A stretch of 64,000 nucleotides of DNA from Prosthecodimorpha staleyi (lineage in GTDB: Bacteria; Pseudomonadota; Alphaproteobacteria; Rhizobiales; Ancalomicrobiaceae), in NCBI RefSeq assembly GCF_018729455.1, contig NZ_JAHHZF010000013.1, forward strand, positions 62,001 through 126,000, given 5' to 3'. The position numbers were made by a program, and so were the translations under genes. How positions within the stretch are numbered: the stretch's first letter is position 1; every line of letters starts with the position of its first letter. A model generated the notes under the pieces. The model did not search any database, was not told the DNA's origin, and saw only the letters and a program-made list of their open reading frames with translations. Shown here in pieces: positions 15,896 to 24,760 of the stretch.

Positions 15896-17086
15896 ATGAT
15901 GTTGGCGAAACGCACGTTTGGCGACGCGAAGGTTGCGAGCCTGCCGGTCCGTCCCGCGCCCCCGGAGCGGGCCGGCGACGGCGCCGATCCGGCCCTGGCC
16001 GGCAGGGACAAGCTGCGCGTCGCCGTCGTCGACGACAACCAGACCAACTGCATCCTGCTCAGTCACATGATCCGGCGTCTGGACGCCTTCCAGATCGAGA
16101 CCTTCAACAGCCCGTTCGATGCCGCAGAGGCGTTCCGGAACAACAGGATCGACATCGGCATCATCGACCATCAGATGCCCGGCATGACCGGCACGGAGCT
16201 GATCCGGCACATCCGCGCCATGGACTGCTGCGCCGACCTTCCGCTGGTCATGGTGACGACCTTCGATCAGGACGACGTGCGGCTGGAGGCGCTGCAGGCC
16301 GGCGCGACCGACTTCCTGTCCAAGCCGGTCAATGCGGTCGAGTTCCGCGCCCGCTTCGCCAATATCGTCACCATCCGGCGCGCCCAGATCGCCCTGCAGG
16401 AACGCGCGGACCGCCTCGCCCTCGAGGTCGAGGCGGCGACGCGGGACCTGTGCGAGCTCGAGGCCGAAGTGATCTTCCGGCTGTCGCGCGCCGCCGAGCA
16501 GCGCGACGGCAATACCGGCCAGCATACGCTGCGTGTCGCCGCCTATGCGCGCGAGATCGCGCGCCGGCTCGGCTGCCCCAACGCCTTCTGCCAGGATGTG
16601 TTCCTGGCGGCGCCGATGCACGATATCGGCAAGATCGCGATCCCCGACGCCATCCTGCAGAAGCGCGGCCCGCTGACCGAGGCCGAGCGGCTGGTCATCG
16701 AGAGCCATACCACCATCGGAAGCTCCATCCTGGACGGCAGCTCCCGTCCGGTCATCGCGCTTGCCGCGGAGATCGCCGCCGCCCATCACGAGCGCTGGGA
16801 TGGCACCGGCTATCCGCATGGGCTCGCCGGCACCGACATTCCGCTCGGTGCGCGGATCGTCGCCGTCGCCGACGTGTTCGATGCGCTGACCACGCCGCGA
16901 TCCTACAAGGCCGCCTGGGCGCCATACGATGCCCTCGAATTTCTGGTGCGCGGCAGCGGGCAGCAGTTCGATCCCGCCTGTGTCGACGCCTTGGTGGCCG
17001 GTTTCGCCACCATTCTGGCCATTCTCGCCGATCACGTGGATCCATGCCCGCCGGAAGCTGGCACTGCGTTCGATCCTGCCATCTGA
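15896..17086 (+). CDS. Response regulator with HD-GYP cyclic-di-GMP phosphodiesterase domain
   Basis: A 396-residue protein. Residues 40-155 form a receiver domain: acidic VVDDN, phospho-acceptor Asp91 in GIIDHQMPG and Lys in LSKPV. A coiled linker follows, then an HD-GYP domain (about 190-380) with HDIGK at 242-246, AAHHERWDGTGYP at 295-307 and VADVFDALTTPRSYK. The metal ligands and the GYP motif are intact, so it should hydrolyse c-di-GMP when phosphorylated. The start at 15896 follows GCAGGAGC; a neighbouring ATG at 15899 is equally possible. It opens a co-directional run with a periplasmic protein, a hybrid kinase, a Crp-type regulator and an adenylate cyclase. Confidence 0.93.
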   Translation: MMLAKRTFGDAKVASLPVRPAPPERAGDGADPALAGRDKLRVAVVDDNQTNCILLSHMIRRLDAFQIETFNSPFDAAEAFRNNRIDIGIIDHQMPGMTGTELIRHIRAMDCCADLPLVMVTTFDQDDVRLEALQAGATDFLSKPVNAVEFRARFANIVTIRRAQIALQERADRLALEVEAATRDLCELEAEVIFRLSRAAEQRDGNTGQHTLRVAAYAREIARRLGCPNAFCQDVFLAAPMHDIGKIAIPDAILQKRGPLTEAERLVIESHTTIGSSILDGSSRPVIALAAEIAAAHHERWDGTGYPHGLAGTDIPLGARIVAVADVFDALTTPRSYKAAWAPYDALEFLVRGSGQQFDPACVDALVAGFATILAILADHVDPCPPEAGTAFDPAI

Positions 17087-17121
17087 CTTCGACGCCGAAC
17101 TGAAGAGAGGAGCCCCGCTCG

Positions 17122-17649
17122 ATGGGCGTGAAATCCATGATCCGCTTCCTGACTGCCGGTCTCCTGACTGCCGGTCTCCTGGCATTCGGGCTCTCCGGTC
17201 CGGTCTCGGCGCTGGACAAGCCGCAGGGCAAGGTGGTCCTGACGGTCACCGGCAAGATCACCGAAACCAACGGCAGTGCCGGCGCCGAATTCGATCTCGC
17301 CATGCTGGACGCCCTGCCGGGTCGCACGGCCCGAATGAAGACGCCCTGGACGGAGGGAGAAACCACCTTCTCGGGACCGCTGTGCCGTGCGATCCTGGCG
17401 GCCGCCGGAGCGAACGGGACGGCACCGATCGTCGTCAGGGCTCTGAACGACTACGCGGCCGATGTCCCGCTCGAGGATTGCAAGAACCTCGACATGATCC
17501 TGGCCACGAAGATCAACGGCGAACCGATTCCGGTGCGCGCCAAGGGACCGCTCTTCGTGATCTATCCGTTCGACAAGGATCCGAGCCTCTACAACGAGAA
17601 GTATTTCGCCCGTTCGGTCTGGCAGGTTAAGTCCATCGAAATCCGCTAA
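17122..17649 (+). CDS. Periplasmic molybdopterin-oxidoreductase-like small protein
   Basis: A 175-residue protein with a signal peptide (about residues 1-31, ending VSALD). The mature region, with VLTVTGKI, FDLAMLDALP, TPWTEGETTFSGPLCRAIL, VRALNDYAADVP and GPLFVIYPFDKDP, resembles the oxidoreductase molybdopterin-binding (SUOX-like) fold, but it is short and I see no cofactor-ligating Cys in the usual place; one Cys is in GPLCRAI, another in EDCKN. It may be a ligand-binding relative rather than an enzyme. A ribosome site AGAGAGGAG precedes it. It ends 22 bases before the kinase gene and may be that kinase's periplasmic partner. The signal peptide contains a tandem 15-base repeat (CTGACTGCCGGTCTC twice). 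Confidence 0.68.
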   Translation: MGVKSMIRFLTAGLLTAGLLAFGLSGPVSALDKPQGKVVLTVTGKITETNGSAGAEFDLAMLDALPGRTARMKTPWTEGETTFSGPLCRAILAAAGANGTAPIVVRALNDYAADVPLEDCKNLDMILATKINGEPIPVRAKGPLFVIYPFDKDPSLYNEKYFARSVWQVKSIEIR

Positions 17650-17671
17650 CGGCCTTCCCGGGAGAGAGGAA

Positions 17672-19945
17672 TTGACCGGCAGTCGCAGCGTCAGGGCATT
17701 CACACCGTTTCTGGTCCTCGGCGCGATCGCCTGCGCGTTCCTGGTCACGGTCGTGCTGATCTTCGGAGCGCTGGACGACCGCGAGGATCAGGTTCGGCAG
17801 AGCGCGCGCGAGGACGCGCTCTGGGCGATCTACCAGTTCGATCGCGAAACGGCGAAATTCGCCGCCGCGCTGGACGGCGTGGTCTCGTCGGGCCGGATCG
17901 ACCAGGCGGCGCTGGAATCCCTCACCCTGCGCTACGACATCCTGTTCAGCCGGATCGAATTCCTCAACAACGGCAACTTCGCGCTCGAATTCCGCAAGCT
18001 CGACCGGCTGAACGCCGAGTTCGAACGCGCCTGGGCGGCGGTGCAATCGGCCCGTACCCTGTTCGACCGGATCGAGGCCGGCTATGTCCCGACCGTCTAC
18101 GAACTGCGCCCGTTCCTGATCGTCTTCACGGATCTGCGCCGCTCGACCGAGGATCTGCTCACCTTCGCCAATGCGCGCGTCAACGAGATGCGCGCGGATT
18201 TCCGTGACGGCACCAGCCGCCTCTATCGATCGCTCGGCTTCGCCATCCTGTGCCTGACCCTGGCCATGGTCGGCATCGTCGCGCTTCTGGTCCGCCAGAT
18301 CCGCGCCGCCCTGCGGTCGCGCGCCGAGATCGCCGCCCTGGTCGCCTCGCTGGAGGAGGCGGCGACGGCGGCGGAGGCCGGCAACAGGGCCAAGTCCGCC
18401 TTCCTGGCCACGATCGGCCACGAAATCCGGACCCCGCTCAACGGGGTGCTCGGCATGGCGGCGGCGCTGGCCGAGACCCGGCTCGACAAGGACCAGACCG
18501 CCTGCCTGGCGGCGATCGACGATTGCGGCCGGACGCTGGTCGAGATGATCGATTCGATGCTCGATTTCGCCAAGTTCGAGGCCGGCGAGTTCCCGGTCAG
18601 CCCGATCGATTTCGAGCTGGCGCCGCTGATCCGCTCGTCCGTTTCGGTGGTCGAGGCGCGGGCGCGCCAGCGGCACAACGCGATCACCGTCTCGCTCGCC
18701 GCCGAGGTCCCCGAGCGCCTGCACGCGGATCCGAGCCGCATCCGGCAGGTGCTCGTCAACGTGCTCGGCAACGCGGTCAAGTTCACCGAGAACGGGACCA
18801 TCCGCCTGTCGGTCGGGCCCGTCGGGCGGGATCGGCTGCGCTTCGCCGTCGAGGATACCGGCATCGGCATTCCGCCCGAGGCGCATCATCGCATCTTCAA
18901 GGAATTCAGCCAGGTCGACAGCTCGATCAGCCGCAAGTTCGGCGGCACCGGTCTCGGCCTGTCGATCTGCAAGCGGATCGTCGAACGGCTCGGCGGCGAG
19001 ATCGGCTTCGAAAGCGAGCCGGGCCGCGGGTCGACCTTCTGGTTCGCACTGCCCTTGCAGGCGGCGCTGACCCCCTCGGCGGCCGCGCCGGCCGCGATCG
19101 TCGACGATGCGCCGGCGGCCGCGGCAGGCCTGCGCATCCTGGTGGTCGAGGACAACCGGGTCAATCAGGACGTGATCCGGCGCTTCCTGATGCGGCTCGG
19201 CCACACGGTGGCGCTCGCCGACGACGGGCGGAGCGGTGTCGCCGCCGCGGAGGCAGAACGCTTCGATCTGATCCTGATGGACATGCACATGCCCGGCATG
19301 GACGGCCTCGCGGCGACGACCGCGATCCGCGCCGGGACCGGCATCAATGGCCGGACCCCGATCGTGGCGGTGACCGCCAACGCCTCCGACCAGGACCGGC
19401 TGGCCTGCACGCGCGCCGGGATGAACGGCTTCCTGTCGAAGCCGGTCGGGCTCGAACAGTTGCGCGCGATGCTGTCCGAATTCGCTCCGCAGCCGGCCCT
19501 GCCGGGCGGCCCGGCGCGCGAGCCGGAGGCGGATGCAGCCGCAGCCTCCGATGCCGCAGCCTCCGATGCCGCGCGCGCCGGTGCCCATGCGGACGCCACC
19601 CGGCCGGCGGCGTCCGACCCGGCCGCCCTGCTCGCCTGCCAGGACCCGGATCGGCGTCAGGAACTGATCGAGGCGATCGGCGAGGACAGCGTCGGCGAAC
19701 TGGTCGAAAGCTTCGCCGACGATCTCGGCGGCCTGGTCGCCGCGCTGGAAGCGGCCGTGGCAGCGGCCGATCTCGTCGAGATCGACCATGTCCTCCATAC
19801 CATCGCGGGCGCCGCCGCCAATGTCGGCTTCACCGCCCTCGCCGAGCATGCGCGCATGATGCGCGGCGATCCCGCCGCGGCGACGTCGGCGCCGTTTGCC
19901 GTCGCCCTCGGCCTGCTCGCCGACGGCCGCCGCCGCGCCGCCTGA
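17672..19945 (+). CDS. Hybrid sensor histidine kinase with receiver and HPt domains
   Basis: A 757-residue membrane kinase: helix at about 10-33, periplasmic region 35-185, second helix about 188-208, HisKA with His250 (GHEIRTPLNG), ATPase domain (NAVKFTENG, DTGIGIP, GGTGLGLSICKRI), receiver with Asp537 (LILMDMHMPGMDG), and a C-terminal HPt with His709 (HVLHTIAGAAANVG). All phosphotransfer residues are present, so it is a complete phosphorelay in one chain. The start is a TTG at 17672, preceded by GGAGAGAGG; no ATG fits. The adjacent HD-GYP regulator is its likely partner, and the secreted protein just upstream a possible input. Confidence 0.93.
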   Translation: MTGSRSVRAFTPFLVLGAIACAFLVTVVLIFGALDDREDQVRQSAREDALWAIYQFDRETAKFAAALDGVVSSGRIDQAALESLTLRYDILFSRIEFLNNGNFALEFRKLDRLNAEFERAWAAVQSARTLFDRIEAGYVPTVYELRPFLIVFTDLRRSTEDLLTFANARVNEMRADFRDGTSRLYRSLGFAILCLTLAMVGIVALLVRQIRAALRSRAEIAALVASLEEAATAAEAGNRAKSAFLATIGHEIRTPLNGVLGMAAALAETRLDKDQTACLAAIDDCGRTLVEMIDSMLDFAKFEAGEFPVSPIDFELAPLIRSSVSVVEARARQRHNAITVSLAAEVPERLHADPSRIRQVLVNVLGNAVKFTENGTIRLSVGPVGRDRLRFAVEDTGIGIPPEAHHRIFKEFSQVDSSISRKFGGTGLGLSICKRIVERLGGEIGFESEPGRGSTFWFALPLQAALTPSAAAPAAIVDDAPAAAAGLRILVVEDNRVNQDVIRRFLMRLGHTVALADDGRSGVAAAEAERFDLILMDMHMPGMDGLAATTAIRAGTGINGRTPIVAVTANASDQDRLACTRAGMNGFLSKPVGLEQLRAMLSEFAPQPALPGGPAREPEADAAAASDAAASDAARAGAHADATRPAASDPAALLACQDPDRRQELIEAIGEDSVGELVESFADDLGGLVAALEAAVAAADLVEIDHVLHTIAGAAANVGFTALAEHARMMRGDPAAATSAPFAVALGLLADGRRRAA

Positions 19946-20010
19946 GCACCCTCGACGGCGCGGGCCGGGCGGGCGATGATGTCGCCTTCCCGAGGGGGAC
20001 GGCCGATCCG

Positions 20011-20727
20011 ATGTCCGCTGCCGATGCTTCGCCACTGATCGCCGCCCTGTCGGCGCAGCCGCTCTTCGCAGGCGCTTCGGCCGACGATCTCGCCGCGGCC
20101 GCCCGGCTGTTCCGGCGCCACCGCTACGGCCGCGACGAACTCGTCTTCGCGCGCGGCGATCCGGGCGACTACCTGATCCTGATCGAGGCCGGCCGCATCC
20201 GGCTGTCGGTCATGGCCGCCGACGGCCGCGAACTGTCGTTGCGCATCGCCGGCCCGGGCTCGATCGTGGGCGAGATCGCCGTGCTCGACGGCGGTTCGCG
20301 CAGCGCCGACGCGACCGCCCTTGACGCGGTCTCGGCACAGATCCTGTCGCGTGGCGATTTCGAGCGCCTGTTCGAGACCCGCCCCGGCTTCGCCCGCGGC
20401 GTCGTGCGCATGCTGTGCGGCCGGTTGCGCGACACCACGGACCAGCTCGAATCGATCGCCCTCTACCGGATCGAGGCGCGGCTCGCACGGCTGTTCCTCG
20501 GGCTCCTGCGCCAGACCCACGATCTCGACACCGCCCGCTCGGCGCCCCTGCGGCTGGACATCAACCAGACCCATCTCGCCGAGATCGTCGGGGCGAGCCG
20601 GCCGAAGGTCAACCGCGCCCTGATCGCGCTGGAGGAGGCCGGCGCGATCCGCCGCAGCGGCGGCGAGATCCTGTGCCGGATCGAGGCGCTCACCGGCATC
20701 GCAGAGGCGGAGGACGGGGGCCTGTGA
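20011..20727 (+). CDS. Crp/Fnr-family transcriptional regulator
   Basis: A 238-residue protein with an N-terminal cyclic-nucleotide-type domain (about 12-130; GDYLILIEAGRIRLS, GEIAVLDGGSRSADA) and a C-terminal winged helix (NQTHLAEIVGASRPKVNRAL as recognition region). The phosphate-cassette segment GEIAVLDGGSRSADA keeps the Arg-Ser that contacts cAMP in Crp, so nucleotide binding is plausible. No Fnr-type cysteine cluster is seen. It lies between the hybrid kinase and a CHASE2 adenylate cyclase, so it is a natural receptor for locally made cAMP. Spacing to the cyclase gene is 51 bases. Confidence 0.9.
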   Translation: MSAADASPLIAALSAQPLFAGASADDLAAAARLFRRHRYGRDELVFARGDPGDYLILIEAGRIRLSVMAADGRELSLRIAGPGSIVGEIAVLDGGSRSADATALDAVSAQILSRGDFERLFETRPGFARGVVRMLCGRLRDTTDQLESIALYRIEARLARLFLGLLRQTHDLDTARSAPLRLDINQTHLAEIVGASRPKVNRALIALEEAGAIRRSGGEILCRIEALTGIAEAEDGGL

Positions 20728-20778
20728 CGCGCGCTCCGGCGACAGCCCGGTCGAGGCCCATTCGATGACGGCGGCGCC

Positions 20779-22878
20779 ATGAAGGTCGGGCCGCGGGGCC
20801 GCGCCGCGGCGGCCGGGCTGGCGGCGGGCATCGCCGTGCTGGTGTCGTGGTCGGTCTGGCCGCAGGCGGTCGAGGATGTCCTGTCGACACCGGCGATCGA
20901 TGCGCTCTACGAGCATTTTCCCGCCGCGGTGGCGCCCGGCATCGTGGTCGTCGACATCGACCGGGCGAGTTTCGCCCGCCTCGGCCCCTGGCCGTGGCCG
21001 CGCGACCGCCTGGCGGATCTGGTCGAGCGGATCGCCGAGGCGGCGCCGCGGACGCTGGCGATCGACATCCTGTTGTCCGAACCGGACCGCCGATCCCCCG
21101 CCGCGCTCGCCCGCGCCCTCGGCGCCGCCACCGGTCGCGACGATCTCGCCCGGCTGGCCGAGGGCCTGCCCGATCCGGACGCCCGGCTGGCCGCGGCGAT
21201 CGCGCGCGTGCCGACCGTGTTCGGCCTGGTCGCCGCGGCAGAGCCCGGCGGGGCGACGGCCGGACCGCCGATCGTGATCGCCCGCCAGGCGGCGGTCGGG
21301 TCGGTCTGGACCGAGCCCGGCGTGGAAGGGCCGCTCACGGTCCTTGCCGCCGGCGCGGCGGGGATCGGCGTCCTGTCCCTGACCGGCGACGAGTCGGACG
21401 GGGTGGTGCGCGGCGTGCCGCTGCTCGCGGTCTTCGGGGGGCGCGCCTATGCGGGCCTTGCCGCCGAGGCGGCCCGGGTTGCCGAGGGCGCCCGCTCGCA
21501 TCTCGTCGCCGGCAGTCCGGCGCAGATGGCGATCGGAAGCCGGCGGGTTCCGATCTCGGCGCAGGGCACGATGGCGCTGCGGCCGACCGATCGGACACGC
21601 CAGGGGGCGGCCACGATGTCGGCAGCCGATCTGTTCGATCCCGACCCGGCGCCGGCGCGCAGCCGGCTGGCCGGGGCGATCGTCTTCCTCGGCTCGAGCG
21701 CGCCGGAACTCGGCGGCCTCCGGCCGACCCCGGCCGATCCGCTGACGCCCTCGGTCCGCATCCAGGCCGATGCCGCCGGACAGATCCTGTCCGGCCGGAT
21801 TCCGGTCCGCGCCGCGGCGGCCGTCGCCTGGGAACGCGGTGCCGCCCTGATCGCGACCGTGCTGGCCGTCGCGCTGGCGCTTGCCACCGGCCCCTGGATC
21901 GGCGCCGCCGCGATGATCGCCGCCGCTACCGCCTGGGCCGTCGGCGCCGCCACGGCGACGCTGCAATTCGACCGCATCGTCGATCCGGTCACGCCGCCGG
22001 CGGTTGCCTTGATCGCCTTTGCGGCCACCTCGCTGGCGGCCTTCGCCGAGACCCGACGCCGGGAGGGCGCGCTGCGGCGCCGCTTCGAGCAGCATCTGGC
22101 GCCCGATCTGGTCCGGCGCCTCGTCGAGAACCCCGACCTTGTCCGCGTCGAGGGCGAATTGCGGCCGGTGACGGCGCTGTTCACCGATGTGGAGGGCTTC
22201 ACCAGCCTGACCGAGCGGGCCGCGCCGCGCGCTCTCGTCGCGCTGCTCGACCGCTATTTCGAGGGCATGACGCAGACCGTCGTCGCCCATGGCGGCCTGG
22301 TCGACAAGATCGTCGGCGACGCCGTCCATGCGCTCTTCAACGTGCCAGTCGACCAGCCCGATCACGCCGCCCGGGCGGTCGATTGCGCGCTCGCGCTCGC
22401 CGCCTTCGCGGCCCGCTTCGCCCGCGAGCCGGATGCCGCCGCGCTTCAGTTCGGGCGGACGCGGATCGGGCTCGAAACCGGGCCGGCGATCGTCGGCGAC
22501 GTGGGCGGCGGACGGAAGCTCGATTTCACCGCGCACGGCACGGTGGTCAATTCGGCCGCCCGGTTGGAGGCGGCCAACAAACAGTTCGGCTCGACGATCT
22601 GCGTCGGACCGGCCCTGGTCGCCGCATTGCCCGAGCGATCCTGGCGCCCGCTCGGCCGGATCACGCTGCGGGGTCTCTCGGCGCCGACACTGGTCAGCGA
22701 GCCCTGGCCGGACAGCGCGCCGGCGGACCTGATCGCCGGCTATGCGGCAGCCTTCGCGCGGACCGACGACGATCCGGCCGGCGCCGCCGCGGCTTTCGCG
22801 GTCCTGGCGGCCGCGCATCCCGATGACGCCGTGCTGGCCGGCTGGGTGGCCCGGCTCGGCGGCGGATCAACTGGCTGA
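20779..22878 (+). CDS. CHASE2-domain adenylate/guanylate cyclase (class III)
   Basis: A 699-residue membrane protein. A signal-anchor helix (about 8-28) is followed by a CHASE2 sensor (about 30-330, with VVDIDRASFARLGPWPWPRD), about three helices (345-425) and a class III cyclase domain (about 455-640). Metal-binding Asp470 (ALFTDVEGF) and Asp514 (IVGDAVHALF), Lys510 and the transition-state VVNSAARLE segment are present, so it should be active; cAMP is the more likely product. CHASE2 cyclases often neighbour FecR-domain proteins, and here the FecR gene is directly convergent, eight bases away. With the Crp-type gene upstream this makes a local cAMP circuit. Confidence 0.92.
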   Translation: MKVGPRGRAAAAGLAAGIAVLVSWSVWPQAVEDVLSTPAIDALYEHFPAAVAPGIVVVDIDRASFARLGPWPWPRDRLADLVERIAEAAPRTLAIDILLSEPDRRSPAALARALGAATGRDDLARLAEGLPDPDARLAAAIARVPTVFGLVAAAEPGGATAGPPIVIARQAAVGSVWTEPGVEGPLTVLAAGAAGIGVLSLTGDESDGVVRGVPLLAVFGGRAYAGLAAEAARVAEGARSHLVAGSPAQMAIGSRRVPISAQGTMALRPTDRTRQGAATMSAADLFDPDPAPARSRLAGAIVFLGSSAPELGGLRPTPADPLTPSVRIQADAAGQILSGRIPVRAAAAVAWERGAALIATVLAVALALATGPWIGAAAMIAAATAWAVGAATATLQFDRIVDPVTPPAVALIAFAATSLAAFAETRRREGALRRRFEQHLAPDLVRRLVENPDLVRVEGELRPVTALFTDVEGFTSLTERAAPRALVALLDRYFEGMTQTVVAHGGLVDKIVGDAVHALFNVPVDQPDHAARAVDCALALAAFAARFAREPDAAALQFGRTRIGLETGPAIVGDVGGGRKLDFTAHGTVVNSAARLEAANKQFGSTICVGPALVAALPERSWRPLGRITLRGLSAPTLVSEPWPDSAPADLIAGYAAAFARTDDDPAGAAAAFAVLAAAHPDDAVLAGWVARLGGGSTG

Positions 22879-22886
22879 AGGGCTTC

Positions 22887-23534
22887 TCAGAGCACGCTCG
22901 CCATCGCCTCGGCGATGCGCGGCGCACCCCAGCGGGCGACCGGGCTCGGCGGCCGGCCGGGAGCCGGGATGTCGGTGCCCTCGCCGGCGGCCAGCATTCG
23001 GGTCACGCCCGCCGCCGCGACCGTAACGGCGCCCCGCTCGACGAAGACGCCGAAGGCGCCGCGGCTCGGGCCGGCGAAGAAGCGCGTGCCGCGCACCGCG
23101 ATCACCCCATAGGCCGAGCGCATCTTCACGTCGACCTTGGGGGCGGTTTCCGGACGGTCGAACAGCACCGCGCCGTCGGCGAGGTCGAGCACCCCGCCCA
23201 TGTCGGCGATGAAGCGGTCGATCACCAGCCGGCTGCGCGCGCCGAGGCGCACCGTGGTGGCGAGGCCGAGTTTCATGGCAAGGCGCGCCTCGGTCCCGGT
23301 CCAGACCATGTCCTGCAGATAGAGGTCGGCCGCAGCCGCGAGGCGCCTTTCGGCCGCATCGCCGCGTGCGAAGGCGTCGCCGATCACCTCCTGCACGGCA
23401 CCGATCCGGCCGGCGGTCGCAGCCGATGCGGAGCCGGCCAATACGACCGATCCCGGGGCGGTGGCCAGCAGGGCGGTGGCGATGAGTTCCCGTCGCGTCA
23501 GGCGCGTTCGCGAAAGGCTTTGCGAAGGTTCCAT
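22887..23534 (-). CDS. FecR-domain periplasmic protein
   Basis: A 215-residue protein. The N-terminus (RTRLTRRELIATALLATAP) looks like a twin-arginine signal, with cleavage after ASAA near residue 39. The FecR fold follows: LVIDRFIADMGGVLDLADGA, MRSAYGVIAVRGTRFFAGP and FVERGAVTV. FecR-only proteins are thought to sense or bind in the periplasm. The ATG at 23534 is preceded by GGGAGACG. It faces the CHASE2 cyclase gene tail to tail, a common pairing, so it may act on the sensor domain of that cyclase. No sigma-factor gene of the FecI type is present. Confidence 0.85.
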   Translation of the reverse strand: MEPSQSLSRTRLTRRELIATALLATAPGSVVLAGSASAATAGRIGAVQEVIGDAFARGDAAERRLAAAADLYLQDMVWTGTEARLAMKLGLATTVRLGARSRLVIDRFIADMGGVLDLADGAVLFDRPETAPKVDVKMRSAYGVIAVRGTRFFAGPSRGAFGVFVERGAVTVAAAGVTRMLAAGEGTDIPAPGRPPSPVARWGAPRIAEAMASVL

Positions 23535-23736
23535 GCGCTGCGTCTCCCTGCCGGCCCTCCGGCGGCCGACGCAGGACCGTGGCATCCGGTGCCTGAACGG
23601 AACATGACCGGACGGACCCGGACTTCGGTACGGGCGGCTGGCCTCGCCGGTGCTGCAAGAGCGCCGGTCAATGAGCATGCAGGGCCCGGCGCACTCCGCG
23701 AGCAGGAGCGTCGGGCCTTGGCGCCGCCGCGTCGCC

Positions 23737-24726
23737 TCACATGCCCCAGCGCAGGGCGGCGGTGTGGACGCGGGCGTCCCAGAGGCGGGCCGTCTCGGTA
23801 TCAAGCTTGGTGACGGTCAGCGAGCAGCCGGCCATGTCGAGCGAGGTGACGTAGTTGCCGACCGCCGAGCGGGCGACGCGCAGCCCGTGCTTGTCCAGCA
23901 TGCGGGCGGCGTTGTCGAACATCAGGTAGAGCTCCATGGCCGGCGTGCCGCCGAAGCCGTTGACCAGCAGGAGCACGTCGGACCCGGCGAAATCGCCGAA
24001 ATCATGCACGATGGCGCCGATCATCTCCGCGGCGATCTCGGCGGCCGGCGTCAGCGGCACGCGGCGGCGGCCCGGCTCGCCATGAATGCCGACGCCCATC
24101 TCCATCTCGTTCTCGCCGAGCGTGAAGGTCGGCTTGCCGGCGGCCGGCACGGTACAGCTGGTCAGCGCCACGCCCATCGAGCGGGTCGCCTGGTTGACGC
24201 GGTCGCCGAGCGCCTTGCAGGCGTCGAGATCGTAACCAGCCTCGGCGGCGGCGCCGACGATCTTCTCGACCACCATGGTGCCGGCGACGCCGCGCCGGCC
24301 GGTCGACCAGGTCGAGCTCTCCACGGCCACGTCGTCGTCGGTCAGGATGCGGGCGACCGGGCCGGACGCCATCTCGGCGGCCATTTCGAAATTCATCACA
24401 TCGCCCTCGTAATTCTTGACGATGTAGAGGACGCCGGCGCCGCCATCGACGGTCTCTGCGGCGGCGAGCATCTGGTCCGGCGTCGGCGAGGTGAAGACCT
24501 GGCCCGGGCAGGCGGCATCGAGCATGCCGTGGCCGACGAAGCCGGCATGCAGCGGCTCGTGGCCGGAACCGCCGCCGGAGATCAGCGCCACCTTGCCGCG
24601 CACGGGGAAGCGTCGGCGCACGAACTTGCCCTCGTCGCCGAGCGTCACGATGTCGGCATGCGCGCGCACGAAGCCGGCGAGGCTTTCGGACAGGACGGTA
24701 TCGACGGCGTTGATCAGCTTCTTCAT
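23737..24726 (-). CDS. dhaK: Dihydroxyacetone kinase subunit DhaK
   Basis: A 329-residue DhaK protein of normal length. Substrate-site motifs: GGGSGHEPLHAGFVGHGML near residue 50, NYEGDVMNFEMA with the catalytic Asp, and GVGIHGEPGRR with the His that binds dihydroxyacetone covalently as a hemiaminal. It phosphorylates dihydroxyacetone (or a related triose/tetrose ketone) using the ADP held on DhaL, recharged by DhaM. It is the last gene of the locus, 34 bases after an HTH gene, and separated by it and the EI/HPr genes from dhaL and dhaM. Confidence 0.94.
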   Translation of the reverse strand: MKKLINAVDTVLSESLAGFVRAHADIVTLGDEGKFVRRRFPVRGKVALISGGGSGHEPLHAGFVGHGMLDAACPGQVFTSPTPDQMLAAAETVDGGAGVLYIVKNYEGDVMNFEMAAEMASGPVARILTDDDVAVESSTWSTGRRGVAGTMVVEKIVGAAAEAGYDLDACKALGDRVNQATRSMGVALTSCTVPAAGKPTFTLGENEMEMGVGIHGEPGRRRVPLTPAAEIAAEMIGAIVHDFGDFAGSDVLLLVNGFGGTPAMELYLMFDNAARMLDKHGLRVARSAVGNYVTSLDMAGCSLTVTKLDTETARLWDARVHTAALRWGM

Positions 24727-24760
24727 GGACGTCTCCCTGCTGTTCGCGCCGGCCGGGACC

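Noticed and set aside
17155-17190. Tandem 15-base repeat as a possible mobile or CRISPR-like repeat
   Set aside because: Only two copies, inside the coding sequence of a signal peptide; a simple local duplication explains it.
17627-22818. Very long open frames on the minus strand opposite the hybrid kinase and the cyclase (802 and 1053 codons)
   Set aside because: They mirror real genes with intact catalytic motifs on the plus strand and show no family signature.
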